A stretch of 64,000 bases of DNA from Thalassotalea algicola (lineage in GTDB: Bacteria; Pseudomonadota; Gammaproteobacteria; Enterobacterales; Alteromonadaceae), in contig NZ_JABBXH010000006.1 of the NCBI RefSeq assembly GCF_012932965.1, positions 124,001 to 188,000 on the forward strand. The letters run 5' to 3'. Below are positions 16,298 to 24,948 of the stretch, piece after piece. The stretch's first letter is position 1. Each line of letters opens with the position of its first letter. The position numbers and the translations under genes were made by a program. Under the pieces are notes generated by a model that was not told the DNA's origin, did not search any database, and worked only from the letters and a program-made list of their open reading frames with translations.

Positions 16298-17674
16298 TTA
16301 TTGCGTTTTATGGATGAATTCCGTGATCACTTGAGTCATTTGTTCAAAGTTTGGATTAAAGGTTAAACGCTGCAAGTTGGGGTATTTCGTTAAGTTCTCT
16401 GCCGTGGTCTCACCTAAGGTAACTTGTTTAGTAGTTTTACAGCTTTGATAATGTTCACTGCCAAACGTAGTTTCGCAATTACGGTAACTGCCCTGCCAAC
16501 CATAATGAGGGTTAGTTGGCGAGTTAGTCACTGAAGTATGAGCCACGTTCACTATATTGCTACAATAATTATGCTTTGTTGAGTCACATTGAGCTAATAC
16601 ACGCTGATACGATTTAGGCAATTGGCTGAGCGAATTTGGCTGTCCAAAATAAAACAGTTCATCTAATGCGCTAGACTGTCTATTAGGTGCATTATGCCAC
16701 GCAGTTAATAACTCAATTGTTGATTGTGTTTCTATCGTTGAGTCAACTTCAGAAGTAATCGTTAGCAACGGAATGTCAGGAATATTTTTGTTAACAACGA
16801 GTTTATCCGTTAGCGCATTCATCAAAGCGTGTACTTGTGCACCCGCATTTAATGGAAAAGATTCATACTTGGCAAAATCTATATCGGCACCTTTATGGGT
16901 GTAATCTAAAAACGGCAACCAATCAACAACGCCTGCTGCCCAAGCAAATTTTGATTTAGCTTTGCTTGCAGGCGCCCAAAGCATGACACCTTTCAATTGT
17001 TCTGCTTTAAATGATACCGATTTTGTTGAGTTAGTAAGCAAGTAGTCCAGAATTAATGCACCACCTGTTGAAAAGCCGCCTAAATAGACCTGTTTAAAGT
17101 CTTGCTGCATTTTATTAATGGCAAACTCGGTGGCAATCTGCCACTGCTGATACTCAACGTCCGTCAATGCATCTGGTGCAGTGCCATGTCCTGGCAACAG
17201 TAATGTTCGAACATTAAAACCCTGTGAATAGTAAAAGCTGGCTAAATCATGAAATAAATACGGCGAGTCTGTTAAGCCATGAATTAATAAAACCCCTTTA
17301 TTATTGTCGGTTACCGTTAATTCAAAAGGCGCAACCAAATCTGCTACGACTAATGACTCTACAGATTTATTTAGTGCTTTGGTAACGCCTGTTTCAATTG
17401 GACATGTTAAGCCTGCTTTTGGATTCTCATTAACGATTTTTTGTTTGGCAAATTTTAAGTATTCATCAAAACTGCGGCTTAGCTGATAATCAAAGCTTAA
17501 GGGCTTTTTTGATGACGTTGCTGAAGACGTTAACTTTCGATATTGACCACTTTTCGCTAGCTGTTCAATATGCGCTACATCCTGATTTAAGGTCACACAA
17601 TCATGCTGCTCAGCACTGACCGGATTATTAACTGCGATAAAAAGAGTGGCGAGATAAAAAGTAAATTTTCGCAT
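16298..17674 (-). CDS. Secreted alpha/beta hydrolase (esterase/lipase-like)
   Basis: 458 residues with a signal peptide (about 1-21, ...PVSA). The hydrolase core starts near residue 125: VLLIHGLTDSPYLF (oxyanion region), GFSTGGALILDYLL (nucleophile Ser, about 199), an acidic strand LLTITSEVDSTIETQ, and a late His in VNVAHTSVTNSP. The extra N-terminal ~100 residues and a Cys-containing insert near the C-terminus are unusual for the family. Predicted periplasmic or extracellular; the substrate is unknown. It lies 20 bp after the XRE regulator on the same strand, so the two form an operon and the regulator may sense a product of the enzyme. Confidence 0.82.
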   Translation of the reverse strand: MRKFTFYLATLFIAVNNPVSAEQHDCVTLNQDVAHIEQLAKSGQYRKLTSSATSSKKPLSFDYQLSRSFDEYLKFAKQKIVNENPKAGLTCPIETGVTKALNKSVESLVVADLVAPFELTVTDNNKGVLLIHGLTDSPYLFHDLASFYYSQGFNVRTLLLPGHGTAPDALTDVEYQQWQIATEFAINKMQQDFKQVYLGGFSTGGALILDYLLTNSTKSVSFKAEQLKGVMLWAPASKAKSKFAWAAGVVDWLPFLDYTHKGADIDFAKYESFPLNAGAQVHALMNALTDKLVVNKNIPDIPLLTITSEVDSTIETQSTIELLTAWHNAPNRQSSALDELFYFGQPNSLSQLPKSYQRVLAQCDSTKHNYCSNIVNVAHTSVTNSPTNPHYGWQGSYRNCETTFGSEHYQSCKTTKQVTLGETTAENLTKYPNLQRLTFNPNFEQMTQVITEFIHKTQ

Positions 17675-17694
17675 TATATAGTTTCTTCCTTGCG

Positions 17695-18432
17695 TTATTT
17701 TTGTCGTCTGAATTGTTCAAACAATGACGGTTCCCATGGGCGCATGGCAAACAGCATTCCCATATGTTTACGTTTTTCCAGCGGTAAGCTACTGTCTTCA
17801 ATATTTAGCTCTGCAGCATCTTTAGTAATTTGATTGAGCTTGCGCTTAATAATATCAATTGACGCTTGCGAATATCGCCCGCGTAAATAGAAGCGAAAAC
17901 TGTCTTCATCATCAAATTTACTGGCCATAAAACGATTAAGCACTTCTTTTTCCATAAATTTTTCAAGTGGACCATTTTTGATCCATCGAAAATCTTGAGC
18001 GATCAGCAATTTATAATCGTTATTGGGTAGTAACTGTATCAGCTTTATCTTATCCAGCTTTGCCATAAGCCGTATGCCTTCATGCTGATCAATTTCATAG
18101 TGCTCGGTAATTTCTTCAAAATTCCAATAATCTCGTACTAGTACAGCCACCAATAACAATTTTGGGTTTTCTATCAACTCTTGCTCTTGCTCTAACGTAA
18201 GTTCGGTCAGTTGTTGTTGCTGTTTTTCCGAAATTGCAAACAAATCAGATAACGATAAATTGATAATGCTACAAATTTGCTCCAAGCGTTCCAACGAAAA
18301 ACTATTGGTCGCAAAAACCCGCTTAATGTTCGCTTCACTTAACTCTAAAGACTCAGCAATTTGCCGGTAAGTGACTTTATGCTGTTTCAGTAGTTGTTTG
18401 AGCGTTTCAGTGATTTGTTTTATCTGACTCAT
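17695..18432 (-). CDS. XRE-type helix-turn-helix regulator with C-terminal sensor-like domain
   Basis: 245 residues. Residues about 8-65 form a lambda-repressor-like HTH (VTYRQIAESLELSEANIKRVF), followed by a Gln/Glu-rich linker and a roughly 165-residue C-terminal domain without a family I can name, rich in aromatic and charged residues (FRWIKNGPLEKFM, FRFYLRGRYSQ). This layout is common among ligand-responsive XRE regulators in Alteromonadales. It is first in a two-gene operon with the secreted hydrolase and is divergent from the 18576 gene. The shared motif at 18507 lies in the divergent region and could be its target; inference. Confidence 0.8.
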   Translation of the reverse strand: MSQIKQITETLKQLLKQHKVTYRQIAESLELSEANIKRVFATNSFSLERLEQICSIINLSLSDLFAISEKQQQQLTELTLEQEQELIENPKLLLVAVLVRDYWNFEEITEHYEIDQHEGIRLMAKLDKIKLIQLLPNNDYKLLIAQDFRWIKNGPLEKFMEKEVLNRFMASKFDDEDSFRFYLRGRYSQASIDIIKRKLNQITKDAAELNIEDSSLPLEKRKHMGMLFAMRPWEPSLFEQFRRQK

Positions 18433-18506
18433 TTTTTATAGCTACCCTCTTTTCGCCAGAAAGTATATTTTTTTAATACCTTAAGTGTTTTCAAACAATA
18501 CATCAA

Positions 18507-18520
18507 CCAACTTAGTTTAC
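18507..18520 (+). promoter_or_regulatory. Shared motif CAACTTAGTTTACA, copy 2
   Basis: Identical to the minus-strand motif at 16238-16251, and in the same orientation relative to its downstream gene (start 18576, about 56 bp away). Both copies are followed by an AT-rich stretch (YATTWAA). It lies in the divergent intergenic region of the XRE regulator. Confidence 0.5.
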
Positions 18521-18575
18521 ACATTAAATACGCACCACTAAGGTAGATAGCAATTCAACTGTGAAGGAAAATATG

Positions 18576-18935
18576 ATGAAAACATTTACTTATTTAACTT
18601 GTGTAAGCGTGTTATTAACTTCTTTTGTGACATTTGCTGAGCCATCAGCAAACCACTCCAGTAAAGCGAGTAAGCATTCTGCTTTAGCAGTATCACATGG
18701 TGCTGTAGGTAGTGCTCAAGTAGCAAGTGCTGCCGTAGCTATTCCGCTTGTAGTGACTGGCAGTGTTGCCTTAAGCGCAGGTGCTGCAAGCGTAGCGGTT
18801 GCAGATGGCTTATCAGATGCTACAACAAGCAAAGCACGTAATGTACAACCAGCGAAGAAAGTAGCGCTAGAAGTAACTGAAATTACCATTACTGTTGATC
18901 GCTCTCCTGATCAAGCCATGAAAGCGAATCAGTAA
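18576..18935 (+). CDS. Small secreted Ala/Ser/Val-rich protein
   Basis: About 119 residues from ATG 18576, chosen because AAGGAA lies 6 bp upstream. Signal peptide about 1-21 (...TFA). The mature part holds a long glycine/alanine/valine segment (about 45-85: GAVGSAQVASAAVAIPLVV and onwards) that could insert in a membrane, then a charged tail (VALEVTEITITVDRSP). No known family. It is 37 bp upstream of the DUF2145 gene and probably in its operon, which suggests a partner role. Confidence 0.65.
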   Translation: MKTFTYLTCVSVLLTSFVTFAEPSANHSSKASKHSALAVSHGAVGSAQVASAAVAIPLVVTGSVALSAGAASVAVADGLSDATTSKARNVQPAKKVALEVTEITITVDRSPDQAMKANQ

Positions 18936-18972
18936 AAACGCTGCCATAGACTAACAACAGATAAGGAGAATC

Positions 18973-19749
18973 ATGATGAAAAAGTATATTTTTACACTCG
19001 TATTTTGTGTTCTGTCAGCGTTTTCACATGCTGGCAGTAACCAAGCAACAGAATCAAAATTTAAACCAGAAGAAATTGCGAAGTTTGCCAAGGACGTCGA
19101 AAAATACGCGGCACAGCAAGGCGCTCGCGCTTTCATCATCGCTAGAGTTGGTCAGCCAAAATCAAAACTACCAAAAGGTATCGAATTTACCCATACCGCG
19201 ATTGCTGTGTATTCAGAAATTACCTTAAGTGACGGCAAAAAAGCGAAAGGTTACGCCATACATAACCTTTATCAAGACGCTGAAAATAGCGGTAAAAGCT
19301 CGTTAGTTACAGACTATCCAGTAGATTTTTTCTGGGGTGCTCATGAATTAAAAGCAGGCATTGTAATACCAACCCCAGAGCTTCAAGCAAAAATTATTGA
19401 GGTTATTGCCAATGGTAAAGATAAACAAATGCATAACCCTAAGTATTCATTAATTGCTAACCCATTTAATAATAAATACCAAAACTGTACCGAACATACG
19501 CTAAATATTATTAACGCCGCAATTTATGACACAACCAATATGAAGCAGCTAAAAGCAAATACCAAAGCGTACTTCACACCGCAACGAGTAAAGGTAAGTG
19601 GTTTTAAACTAGCGTTAGGTGGAATGTTTTCAGACGGAATAACAACTAAAGACCATAGAGGTAAAATTAGAACGACCTCATTTGGTTCAATACGCCAATA
19701 CTTAAGTCAATATAAACTGACTGATAAAGCGCATATATTTAAGGCTTAA
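18973..19749 (+). CDS. DUF2145 family secreted protein
   Basis: 258 residues with a signal peptide (about 1-20, ...FSHA). The pattern FTHTAIAVYSEI (about 75-86) and the later YQNCTEHTLNIINA (about 176-189) place a His before a Cys and a second His, resembling papain-like NlpC/P60-type folds in permuted order. The family is annotated only as DUF2145, so a cysteine peptidase or amidase role is inference. AAGGAG at 18963-18968 suits the second of two adjacent ATGs (18976). It follows the small secreted protein and ends in a strong terminator. Confidence 0.78.
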   Translation: MMKKYIFTLVFCVLSAFSHAGSNQATESKFKPEEIAKFAKDVEKYAAQQGARAFIIARVGQPKSKLPKGIEFTHTAIAVYSEITLSDGKKAKGYAIHNLYQDAENSGKSSLVTDYPVDFFWGAHELKAGIVIPTPELQAKIIEVIANGKDKQMHNPKYSLIANPFNNKYQNCTEHTLNIINAAIYDTTNMKQLKANTKAYFTPQRVKVSGFKLALGGMFSDGITTKDHRGKIRTTSFGSIRQYLSQYKLTDKAHIFKA

Positions 19750-19756
19750 TTGTATC

Positions 19757-19798
19757 CTTAGCTGTTGATGATTTGGTGTTACCAACAGCTAAGTTTTT
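19757..19798 (+). terminator. Terminator after the DUF2145 gene
   Basis: CTTAGCTGTTG and CAACAGCTAAG pair perfectly (11 bp) around a 15-nt loop, followed by TTTTT. Confidence 0.88.
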
Positions 19799-19848
19799 GC
19801 ATTGATATAGACAATCGAAACTCTATAACCGGGTTTTAGATATGAGCT

Positions 19849-21234
19849 TTAGGGTAAGATTCTTACTCTAAAGTTTTTCCCTTTCATTTTACCATCCATA
19901 ATTTTCTTCACGGCAGTTTTAGCCACTTTACTTTCTACCGCAACATAGGCTTTTACATCAAATACTTGAATTTTTCCTACCTGATTTCCTTGGATGCCAC
20001 CTTTACCCGTTAGGCCACCTACAATATCACCTGGACGTAACTTTTGTTTTTTACCACCGTCAATTTGTAAGGTGGTCATTTTAGGTTTTGGCGGACGCTT
20101 TGAAAATACGCTGTTGTCTGGCAATACATAGTCTTCAATTTCCATATTTTGATAAGTTTCAATATCAGCAATACGGCGAGAGTCTTTGTCGCAATAAATT
20201 GAACACGCAATTCCCTTGCCGCCTGCACGACCTGTTCGACCAATTCTATGTACATGAACTTCCGGATCTGGGGTAATGTCGTAGTTAATTACTGCTTCTA
20301 AGTCATCAATATCTAAACCACGAGCAGCCACATCGGTAGCAATTAAAATAAGCGCACTTTTATTGGCAAATTTTAATAATGTTTCATTGCGATCACGTTG
20401 TTCTAAATCGCCATGCAGCGCCAATGCACTAAAGCCCAAGTCTGCAAGACCGTTAGCCACTTCTTGTACCGCTATTTTGGTATTACAGAAAATAACCGCT
20501 GATTCTGGCTGATGTTCTAGCAATACACGTTGTACGGCATCAAGTCGGTCTTCATTACTGTCTACACGGTAAAACGCTTGTTCAATCGTGCTTTCTTGGT
20601 GAACGGAAGTCACTTTTACATGTTCTGGTTGTTTTAATATTTTGCTTGATATGGCTTTAATTTTATCAGGAAAGGTTGCGCTAAATAGTAAGGTTTGTCG
20701 ATCATCAGGGCACTGGCCAACAATGGCATCAAGAGAGTTCTGAAAACCCATTTCCAACATGCGATCGGCTTCATCAAGCACTAGCATATTTAGGTTCATT
20801 AAATTTAAACGGCCTTTTTGTAAATGATCTTCAATACGCCCTGGTGTTCCTACAATAATATGCGCACCATGTTCTAGCGACCCTATTTGCGGACCAACTG
20901 GCATACCGCCACATAACGTTAGAATTTTGATATTGTGAATGGCACGGGCTAATTTGCGTAACTCTTTTGCTACTTGGTCAGCTAACTCTCGAGTCGGACA
21001 TAACACTAACGATTGCACGCGAAATTTCTTCACATCAAGCTTATTTAATAAACCTAAACCAAATGCTGCGGTTTTACCTGAACCAGTTTTCCCTTGGCCG
21101 ATCACGTCTTTACCTTTAAGAATTGATGGCAAGCTTTGCGATTGAATTTCGGTCATTTCGCTATAACCAAGTGTTGTTAAGTTGTCGAGTAACGGCTTTT
21201 TCAGCGTAAGGATAGAGAATTTAGACGATTGCAA
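19849..21234 (-). CDS. dbpA: DEAD-box RNA helicase DbpA
   Basis: About 461 residues, close to the 457 of E. coli DbpA. Helicase motifs: Q motif (MTEIQSQSLP), Walker A (GQGKTGSGKTAAF), PTRELADQV, DEAD (LDEADRM), SAT (FSATFP), VIFCNT, HGDLEQRDR, ATDVAARGLD and HRIGRTGRAG. The C-terminal RNA-binding domain (IDGGKKQKLRPGDIVGGLTG to FRVRILP) is the part that targets hairpin 92 of 23S rRNA during large-subunit assembly. I place the start at TTG 21234, with AAGAGG exactly 6 bp upstream and the N-terminus matching known DbpA; the longer frame has no such signal. Confidence 0.94.
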   Translation of the reverse strand: MQSSKFSILTLKKPLLDNLTTLGYSEMTEIQSQSLPSILKGKDVIGQGKTGSGKTAAFGLGLLNKLDVKKFRVQSLVLCPTRELADQVAKELRKLARAIHNIKILTLCGGMPVGPQIGSLEHGAHIIVGTPGRIEDHLQKGRLNLMNLNMLVLDEADRMLEMGFQNSLDAIVGQCPDDRQTLLFSATFPDKIKAISSKILKQPEHVKVTSVHQESTIEQAFYRVDSNEDRLDAVQRVLLEHQPESAVIFCNTKIAVQEVANGLADLGFSALALHGDLEQRDRNETLLKFANKSALILIATDVAARGLDIDDLEAVINYDITPDPEVHVHRIGRTGRAGGKGIACSIYCDKDSRRIADIETYQNMEIEDYVLPDNSVFSKRPPKPKMTTLQIDGGKKQKLRPGDIVGGLTGKGGIQGNQVGKIQVFDVKAYVAVESKVAKTAVKKIMDGKMKGKNFRVRILP

Positions 21235-21338
21235 AAGAAACCTCTTAATAAATGGTAGGGAAAGCAATATGATAATGGCTGTATTGTAGCAGCTAGCGCC
21301 CTAATTAGCTGTGGTAATTCCTCTGCTTGGATATTTAA

Positions 21339-21812
21339 ATGAAATCTGTTGCTATTTTTGTCGACGTACAAAATATTTATTACACCACGCGCCACGCATT
21401 TGGCCGGCAATTTAACTACCGAGCGTTTTGGCAAACAATACAAGAAAGCGACAATATTGCTATCGCCAATGCTTATGCAATTCAGCGTAGTGACGACCAA
21501 CAACATAAATTCCAAAAAGCGTTAAAACATATTGGTTTTAATGTGAAGTTAAAGCCTTTTATTCAACGCAGCGATGGTTCAGCAAAAGGTGACTGGGATG
21601 TCGGCATTACCATAGATATTATGGAAGCAGCGGCGCAAGTTGATAAAATTATATTGCTTTCTGGTGATGGCGATTTTGATTTATTGTTGCGACATGTTGC
21701 CGCTAAGCATGGCATTGAAACTCAGGTCTTTGGCGTTGAGCAGCTAACGGCGAACTCCTTAATTGAATCGGCGGCAAGATTTACTGCAATTGATGAGGGG
21801 TTGCTGCTATAA
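21339..21812 (+). CDS. NYN domain protein (LabA/DUF88-like)
   Basis: 157 residues of the PIN-like NYN fold. Metal-binding acidic residues are visible in order: VDVQNIY near the N-terminus (Asp9), DWDVGITIDIMEAA in the middle (about 86-99) and LLSGDGDFDLLL (about 107-118). The full set of acidic residues suggests an active RNase or NMN-type hydrolase; the substrate is unknown. It starts about 100 bp from dbpA in the opposite direction, so both could serve RNA metabolism. Confidence 0.88.
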   Translation: MKSVAIFVDVQNIYYTTRHAFGRQFNYRAFWQTIQESDNIAIANAYAIQRSDDQQHKFQKALKHIGFNVKLKPFIQRSDGSAKGDWDVGITIDIMEAAAQVDKIILLSGDGDFDLLLRHVAAKHGIETQVFGVEQLTANSLIESAARFTAIDEGLLL

Positions 21813-21857
21813 AAAAAGCGCACGCACGAATTAATGCGAGTAACGCGCGCTTTTTTT
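21811..21857. terminator. Bidirectional terminator
   Basis: AAAAAAAGCGC and GCGCTTTTTTT pair over 11 bp, between the convergent NYN and chemoreceptor genes. Confidence 0.85.
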
Positions 21858-21882
21858 ATTCATTAGCCAAACTAAATAACTG

Positions 21883-22968
21883 TTAAGAAGATGCTAAGTT
21901 ATCAAGTAGCTGCATGACTTGTTCACTTGCTGCTTCCATTTGCGCTAAGTAATTAGAAGCCGAAGCTTGATCACCATTTTCTAAAGCCTGTAAGGCTGCT
22001 ACACCACTTTCATGGACAGAGCGATGTGGCGACTCCAACTGCTTAAATGAACTATGTTGACTGAACTGTTCTCGACCTTCACTGCTGTACCATTGCCCTA
22101 ATCGACACATCGTATGATCCGAAAATTCATTTATCGCTTTAGAACTCAAACCAGCGGCAACGGCATAAATATCACCTTTCCAAACAATATGATCGAGCTT
22201 TACCGTTTGAATAAATGATGCCATAGCCGCTTGGGCGATAGTCGATGACATTGAACTACACTGGCTAATTATTGATTGATAATCTGTATTTAACTGATTA
22301 ACACCGTCGGATAACTGGCTATTACTATTCTGGATATTTTCTACCGAATCGACTGTTTCTGTGGTTGAATGAATGATCTCACCCACTAAATCCTGAACAT
22401 CTTTTGCCGAGGTGTTGGTATTATTTGCTAATGCGCGAACTTCATCAGCTACCACGCTAAACCCTCGTCCAGCATCACCGGCACGTGCTGCTTCAATTGC
22501 AGCATTTAGTGCCAATAAATTAGTTTGATCTGAAATACTCGAAATCGTCGCAACAAATTTATTAATACTATCGGCACGGTCGGAAAGGCCTGAGATTTGT
22601 TCTGACATACTGCCCATTTTGCTAGTAAGTGACTGCATATCAGTAACAATTTCAGCAATAGCACTGCTTGAACTATCTAACGTATCATGAATAGCACCAG
22701 AAGATTTTCGTTCTTCATCGATTGCCTGAAAAGCAACAAGCACCGACTCACGAATGCCCGTTACTTGGTTAATACAGCTTACGGCATTTTCCAGCATTTC
22801 CTGCACAAAACCTCCACTGTGCACGGAAGTCTCCTGTGCTTCAATTGCAGACATTGCTTCAACTTCAGCTTTTAATTGCTGATGCTCTTGCTGCAAATCA
22901 TGCATTGATGCTCTTAACGATTCGTTTTCTTGTGCTAATTGTTCGTATTTTGATTTTAAAACAAACAT
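21883..22968 (-). CDS. Soluble chemoreceptor with CZB zinc-binding domain
   Basis: 361 residues without membrane segments. Coiled coil from residue 3 to about 40, a shortened methyl-accepting signalling domain with the hairpin tip ([29 protein letters not shown] region, about 150-178), and a C-terminal CZB domain. The CZB zinc ligands are visible: His260 (HIVW), Cys288 (CRLGQW), His315 and His319 (HRSVH). CZB receptors sense zinc or oxidants such as hypochlorite through the Cys. No chemotaxis genes are adjacent. Confidence 0.92.
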   Translation of the reverse strand: MFVLKSKYEQLAQENESLRASMHDLQQEHQQLKAEVEAMSAIEAQETSVHSGGFVQEMLENAVSCINQVTGIRESVLVAFQAIDEERKSSGAIHDTLDSSSSAIAEIVTDMQSLTSKMGSMSEQISGLSDRADSINKFVATISSISDQTNLLALNAAIEAARAGDAGRGFSVVADEVRALANNTNTSAKDVQDLVGEIIHSTTETVDSVENIQNSNSQLSDGVNQLNTDYQSIISQCSSMSSTIAQAAMASFIQTVKLDHIVWKGDIYAVAAGLSSKAINEFSDHTMCRLGQWYSSEGREQFSQHSSFKQLESPHRSVHESGVAALQALENGDQASASNYLAQMEAASEQVMQLLDNLASS

Positions 22969-23062
22969 TTATTTTACTACTCCCCAAATAACATTCTTCT
23001 ATCTTATCAACAATGTAAATAACGACTACAAGACCTTTATATGACTATTTTTTAAAACTAAG

Positions 23063-23914
23063 CTAGCTTTTAATTCGTGTTTTTACTGGCACTTGACAGA
23101 CATCTAATACTGGCGGTGGTTTCTTGTAAAAAAACTCACTTGGCCGTGATCGACGTTTAGCCAACTTTTCTTCAAATGCAGGGCTTTCTGTATCTTCAAC
23201 CTGCAAATTTATTTGCTCACTTTTAGGTAATTCTGACATCAATGTAAAACTGGCGATTTGAGTGAAACTAGCACTATCAACAGGCTCTTGCCCTTCAATT
23301 ACCGAAGTGCGGACAATTGACTGGACATGTTCCATGCCATAGATTACTCGGCCCAAAACCGTCATTATCCGATCTAGATATCGCGGCGCTTGCCCATTAG
23401 TAATGTAAAAATGGCTGGTTGCGGTATCTGGCTTGTTACCGCGTGCCATAGCTAGCACACCAGGGCAATGGGTTAACCATGCCTTTTTTTCACTTGCACT
23501 AACACCAACTGCAAAACCTTGTTTAAAACCAGTATGTTCTGCAAACATATCCGGTGCTTGTACTTGAGTATACTCCCAATTAGGAAATATGCTGACTTCT
23601 GGCTCAATTTTTAATGTTTTTTCTTTTTCTTGCCCGACGTATGCTGCTGGCCCCGCCTGCGCTACAAAGCCATCTATTACGCGATAAAATTTATTTCCTT
23701 GATAATGGCCGGACTTTATCAATGATTTAAAGTGTTCTATGTGATTTGGCGCAAATTCGGGAGCCAATTCAATCACAACCTTGCCTTGCGGTAGGGTCAT
23801 CACCGCAAGGTTTTCAAGGTTTGGTGTCCGCCACTGCGTTTTGTTTTCAGCACAAGCGCTATTTAGCATTAACACCGACGCTAAACAAATTGCTAATTTC
23901 GTTAGTTGTTTCAT
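23063..23914 (-). CDS. Exported cyclophilin-type peptidyl-prolyl isomerase
   Basis: 283 residues, signal peptide with a possible lipobox (LNSACAEN, Cys about 21), so probably a periplasmic lipoprotein. The cyclophilin core shows GKVVIELAPEFAPNHIEHFKSL, NKFYRVIDGFVAQAG (the FxxxIxxFxxQ-type motif) and MARGNKPDTATSHFYITNG, with the GRVIYGMEHVQ end. An insert of about 40 residues after the QAG segment and a C-terminal extension of about 65 residues distinguish it from PpiA. It catalyses proline cis-trans isomerisation during folding of exported proteins. Confidence 0.9.
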   Translation of the reverse strand: MKQLTKLAICLASVLMLNSACAENKTQWRTPNLENLAVMTLPQGKVVIELAPEFAPNHIEHFKSLIKSGHYQGNKFYRVIDGFVAQAGPAAYVGQEKEKTLKIEPEVSIFPNWEYTQVQAPDMFAEHTGFKQGFAVGVSASEKKAWLTHCPGVLAMARGNKPDTATSHFYITNGQAPRYLDRIMTVLGRVIYGMEHVQSIVRTSVIEGQEPVDSASFTQIASFTLMSELPKSEQINLQVEDTESPAFEEKLAKRRSRPSEFFYKKPPPVLDVCQVPVKTRIKS

Positions 23915-24033
23915 TGTCTTATTTTAATTTTTTAAATGATTATAGGCACTCTATCGGTATTTTGCCCTATTGTCTTTAGAACTTAAGACTTGCTAACATT
24001 GCTTTTGCTAAAATACTGCTGCTGGAGCCTAAG

Positions 24034-24744
24034 GTGAATAAAAGCACCATTACCAATTTAATCGCATTATTACTCGTGATTTGCGGGCATTTTTTTTCAA
24101 ACCCCATACTCTTTACCGTTGGACTATTTGCCTTATCAGGTGCCGTAACCAATTGGCTAGCAGTACATATGCTATTTGAGAAAGTGCCAGGACTGTATGG
24201 TTCAGGTGTAATTCCTGCTCGATTTGAAGACTTTAAAGTAGGTATCCGCCAGCTCATGATGAATCAGTTTTTCACTAAAGAGAATATCGATCGCTTTTTA
24301 TCGGATGATAAAGGCGGCGCGGCCAGCATCGATTTAGCACCCGTTATAGAAAAAGTCGATTTAAATCCTGCTTTTGACGGCATGATCGAAGTAATTGAAA
24401 ACTCTTCTTTTGGGGGTATGTTAGCCATGGTTGGGGGTAGTGAAGCTTTACAACCCATGCGAGAACCTTTTATCGAGCGAATGAAAACAGCTGTAACCGA
24501 AATCACTCAAACAGATACTTTTAATCAAAATCTAAGAGAGTCTTTAGAAGGTGATAGCAATATTGCCCATATGCAAGACAAGGTAAGCGATATTATTGAA
24601 CAACGTTTGAATGAATTAACCCCACAACTCGTTAAAGAAATTATTCAAGAAATGATACGGACTCATTTGGGTTGGCTTGTGGTTTGGGGTGGTGTATTCG
24701 GCGGTTTAATTGGCTTAGCTGCGGCGCTAACCAACACTCTGTAA
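24034..24744 (+). CDS. DUF445 family membrane protein
   Basis: 236 residues starting at GTG with GGAG 6 bp upstream. N-terminal hydrophobic segment, then the family signature LSGAVTNWLAVHMLFEKVPGLYGSGVIP (about 34-60), a helical soluble domain, and a C-terminal transmembrane helix (LVVWGGVFGGLIGLAAALT). DUF445 proteins are membrane proteins of unknown function found with envelope genes. Followed by a 10-bp inverted repeat. Confidence 0.88.
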   Translation: MNKSTITNLIALLLVICGHFFSNPILFTVGLFALSGAVTNWLAVHMLFEKVPGLYGSGVIPARFEDFKVGIRQLMMNQFFTKENIDRFLSDDKGGAASIDLAPVIEKVDLNPAFDGMIEVIENSSFGGMLAMVGGSEALQPMREPFIERMKTAVTEITQTDTFNQNLRESLEGDSNIAHMQDKVSDIIEQRLNELTPQLVKEIIQEMIRTHLGWLVVWGGVFGGLIGLAAALTNTL

Positions 24745-24792
24745 TACGAGAAATTAACGAATTATTTTCGATTACTGAAGATGTAATTAACC

Positions 24793-24824
24793 CTGTAAAT
24801 TTTTAGGGCAAATTAAATTTACAG
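24793..24824 (+). terminator. AT-rich hairpin after the DUF445 gene
   Basis: CTGTAAATTT and AAATTTACAG are a perfect 10-bp inverted repeat with a 12-nt loop, followed by a T-rich stretch (TTTGCTTTAATTTTTT). A plausible weak intrinsic terminator, or an operator for the aminotransferase gene 125 bp downstream. Confidence 0.5.
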
Positions 24825-24948
24825 TTTGCTTTAATTTTTTACGGTAATGTCTTTAATTTAGCCATCTAAATAGCTATGCTTATGCTTTAGTTGCGCTATC
24901 AATTTCTGATGGCGTTTTTCTTCCTCCAACAAAAAGGTAAATGGAGTC

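Noticed and set aside
19849-21812. DbpA plus NYN protein as a novel RNA-targeting defence pair
   Set aside because: DbpA is a standard ribosome assembly helicase with its full C-terminal domain; the genes are divergent with separate signals, so there is no sign of a joint system.
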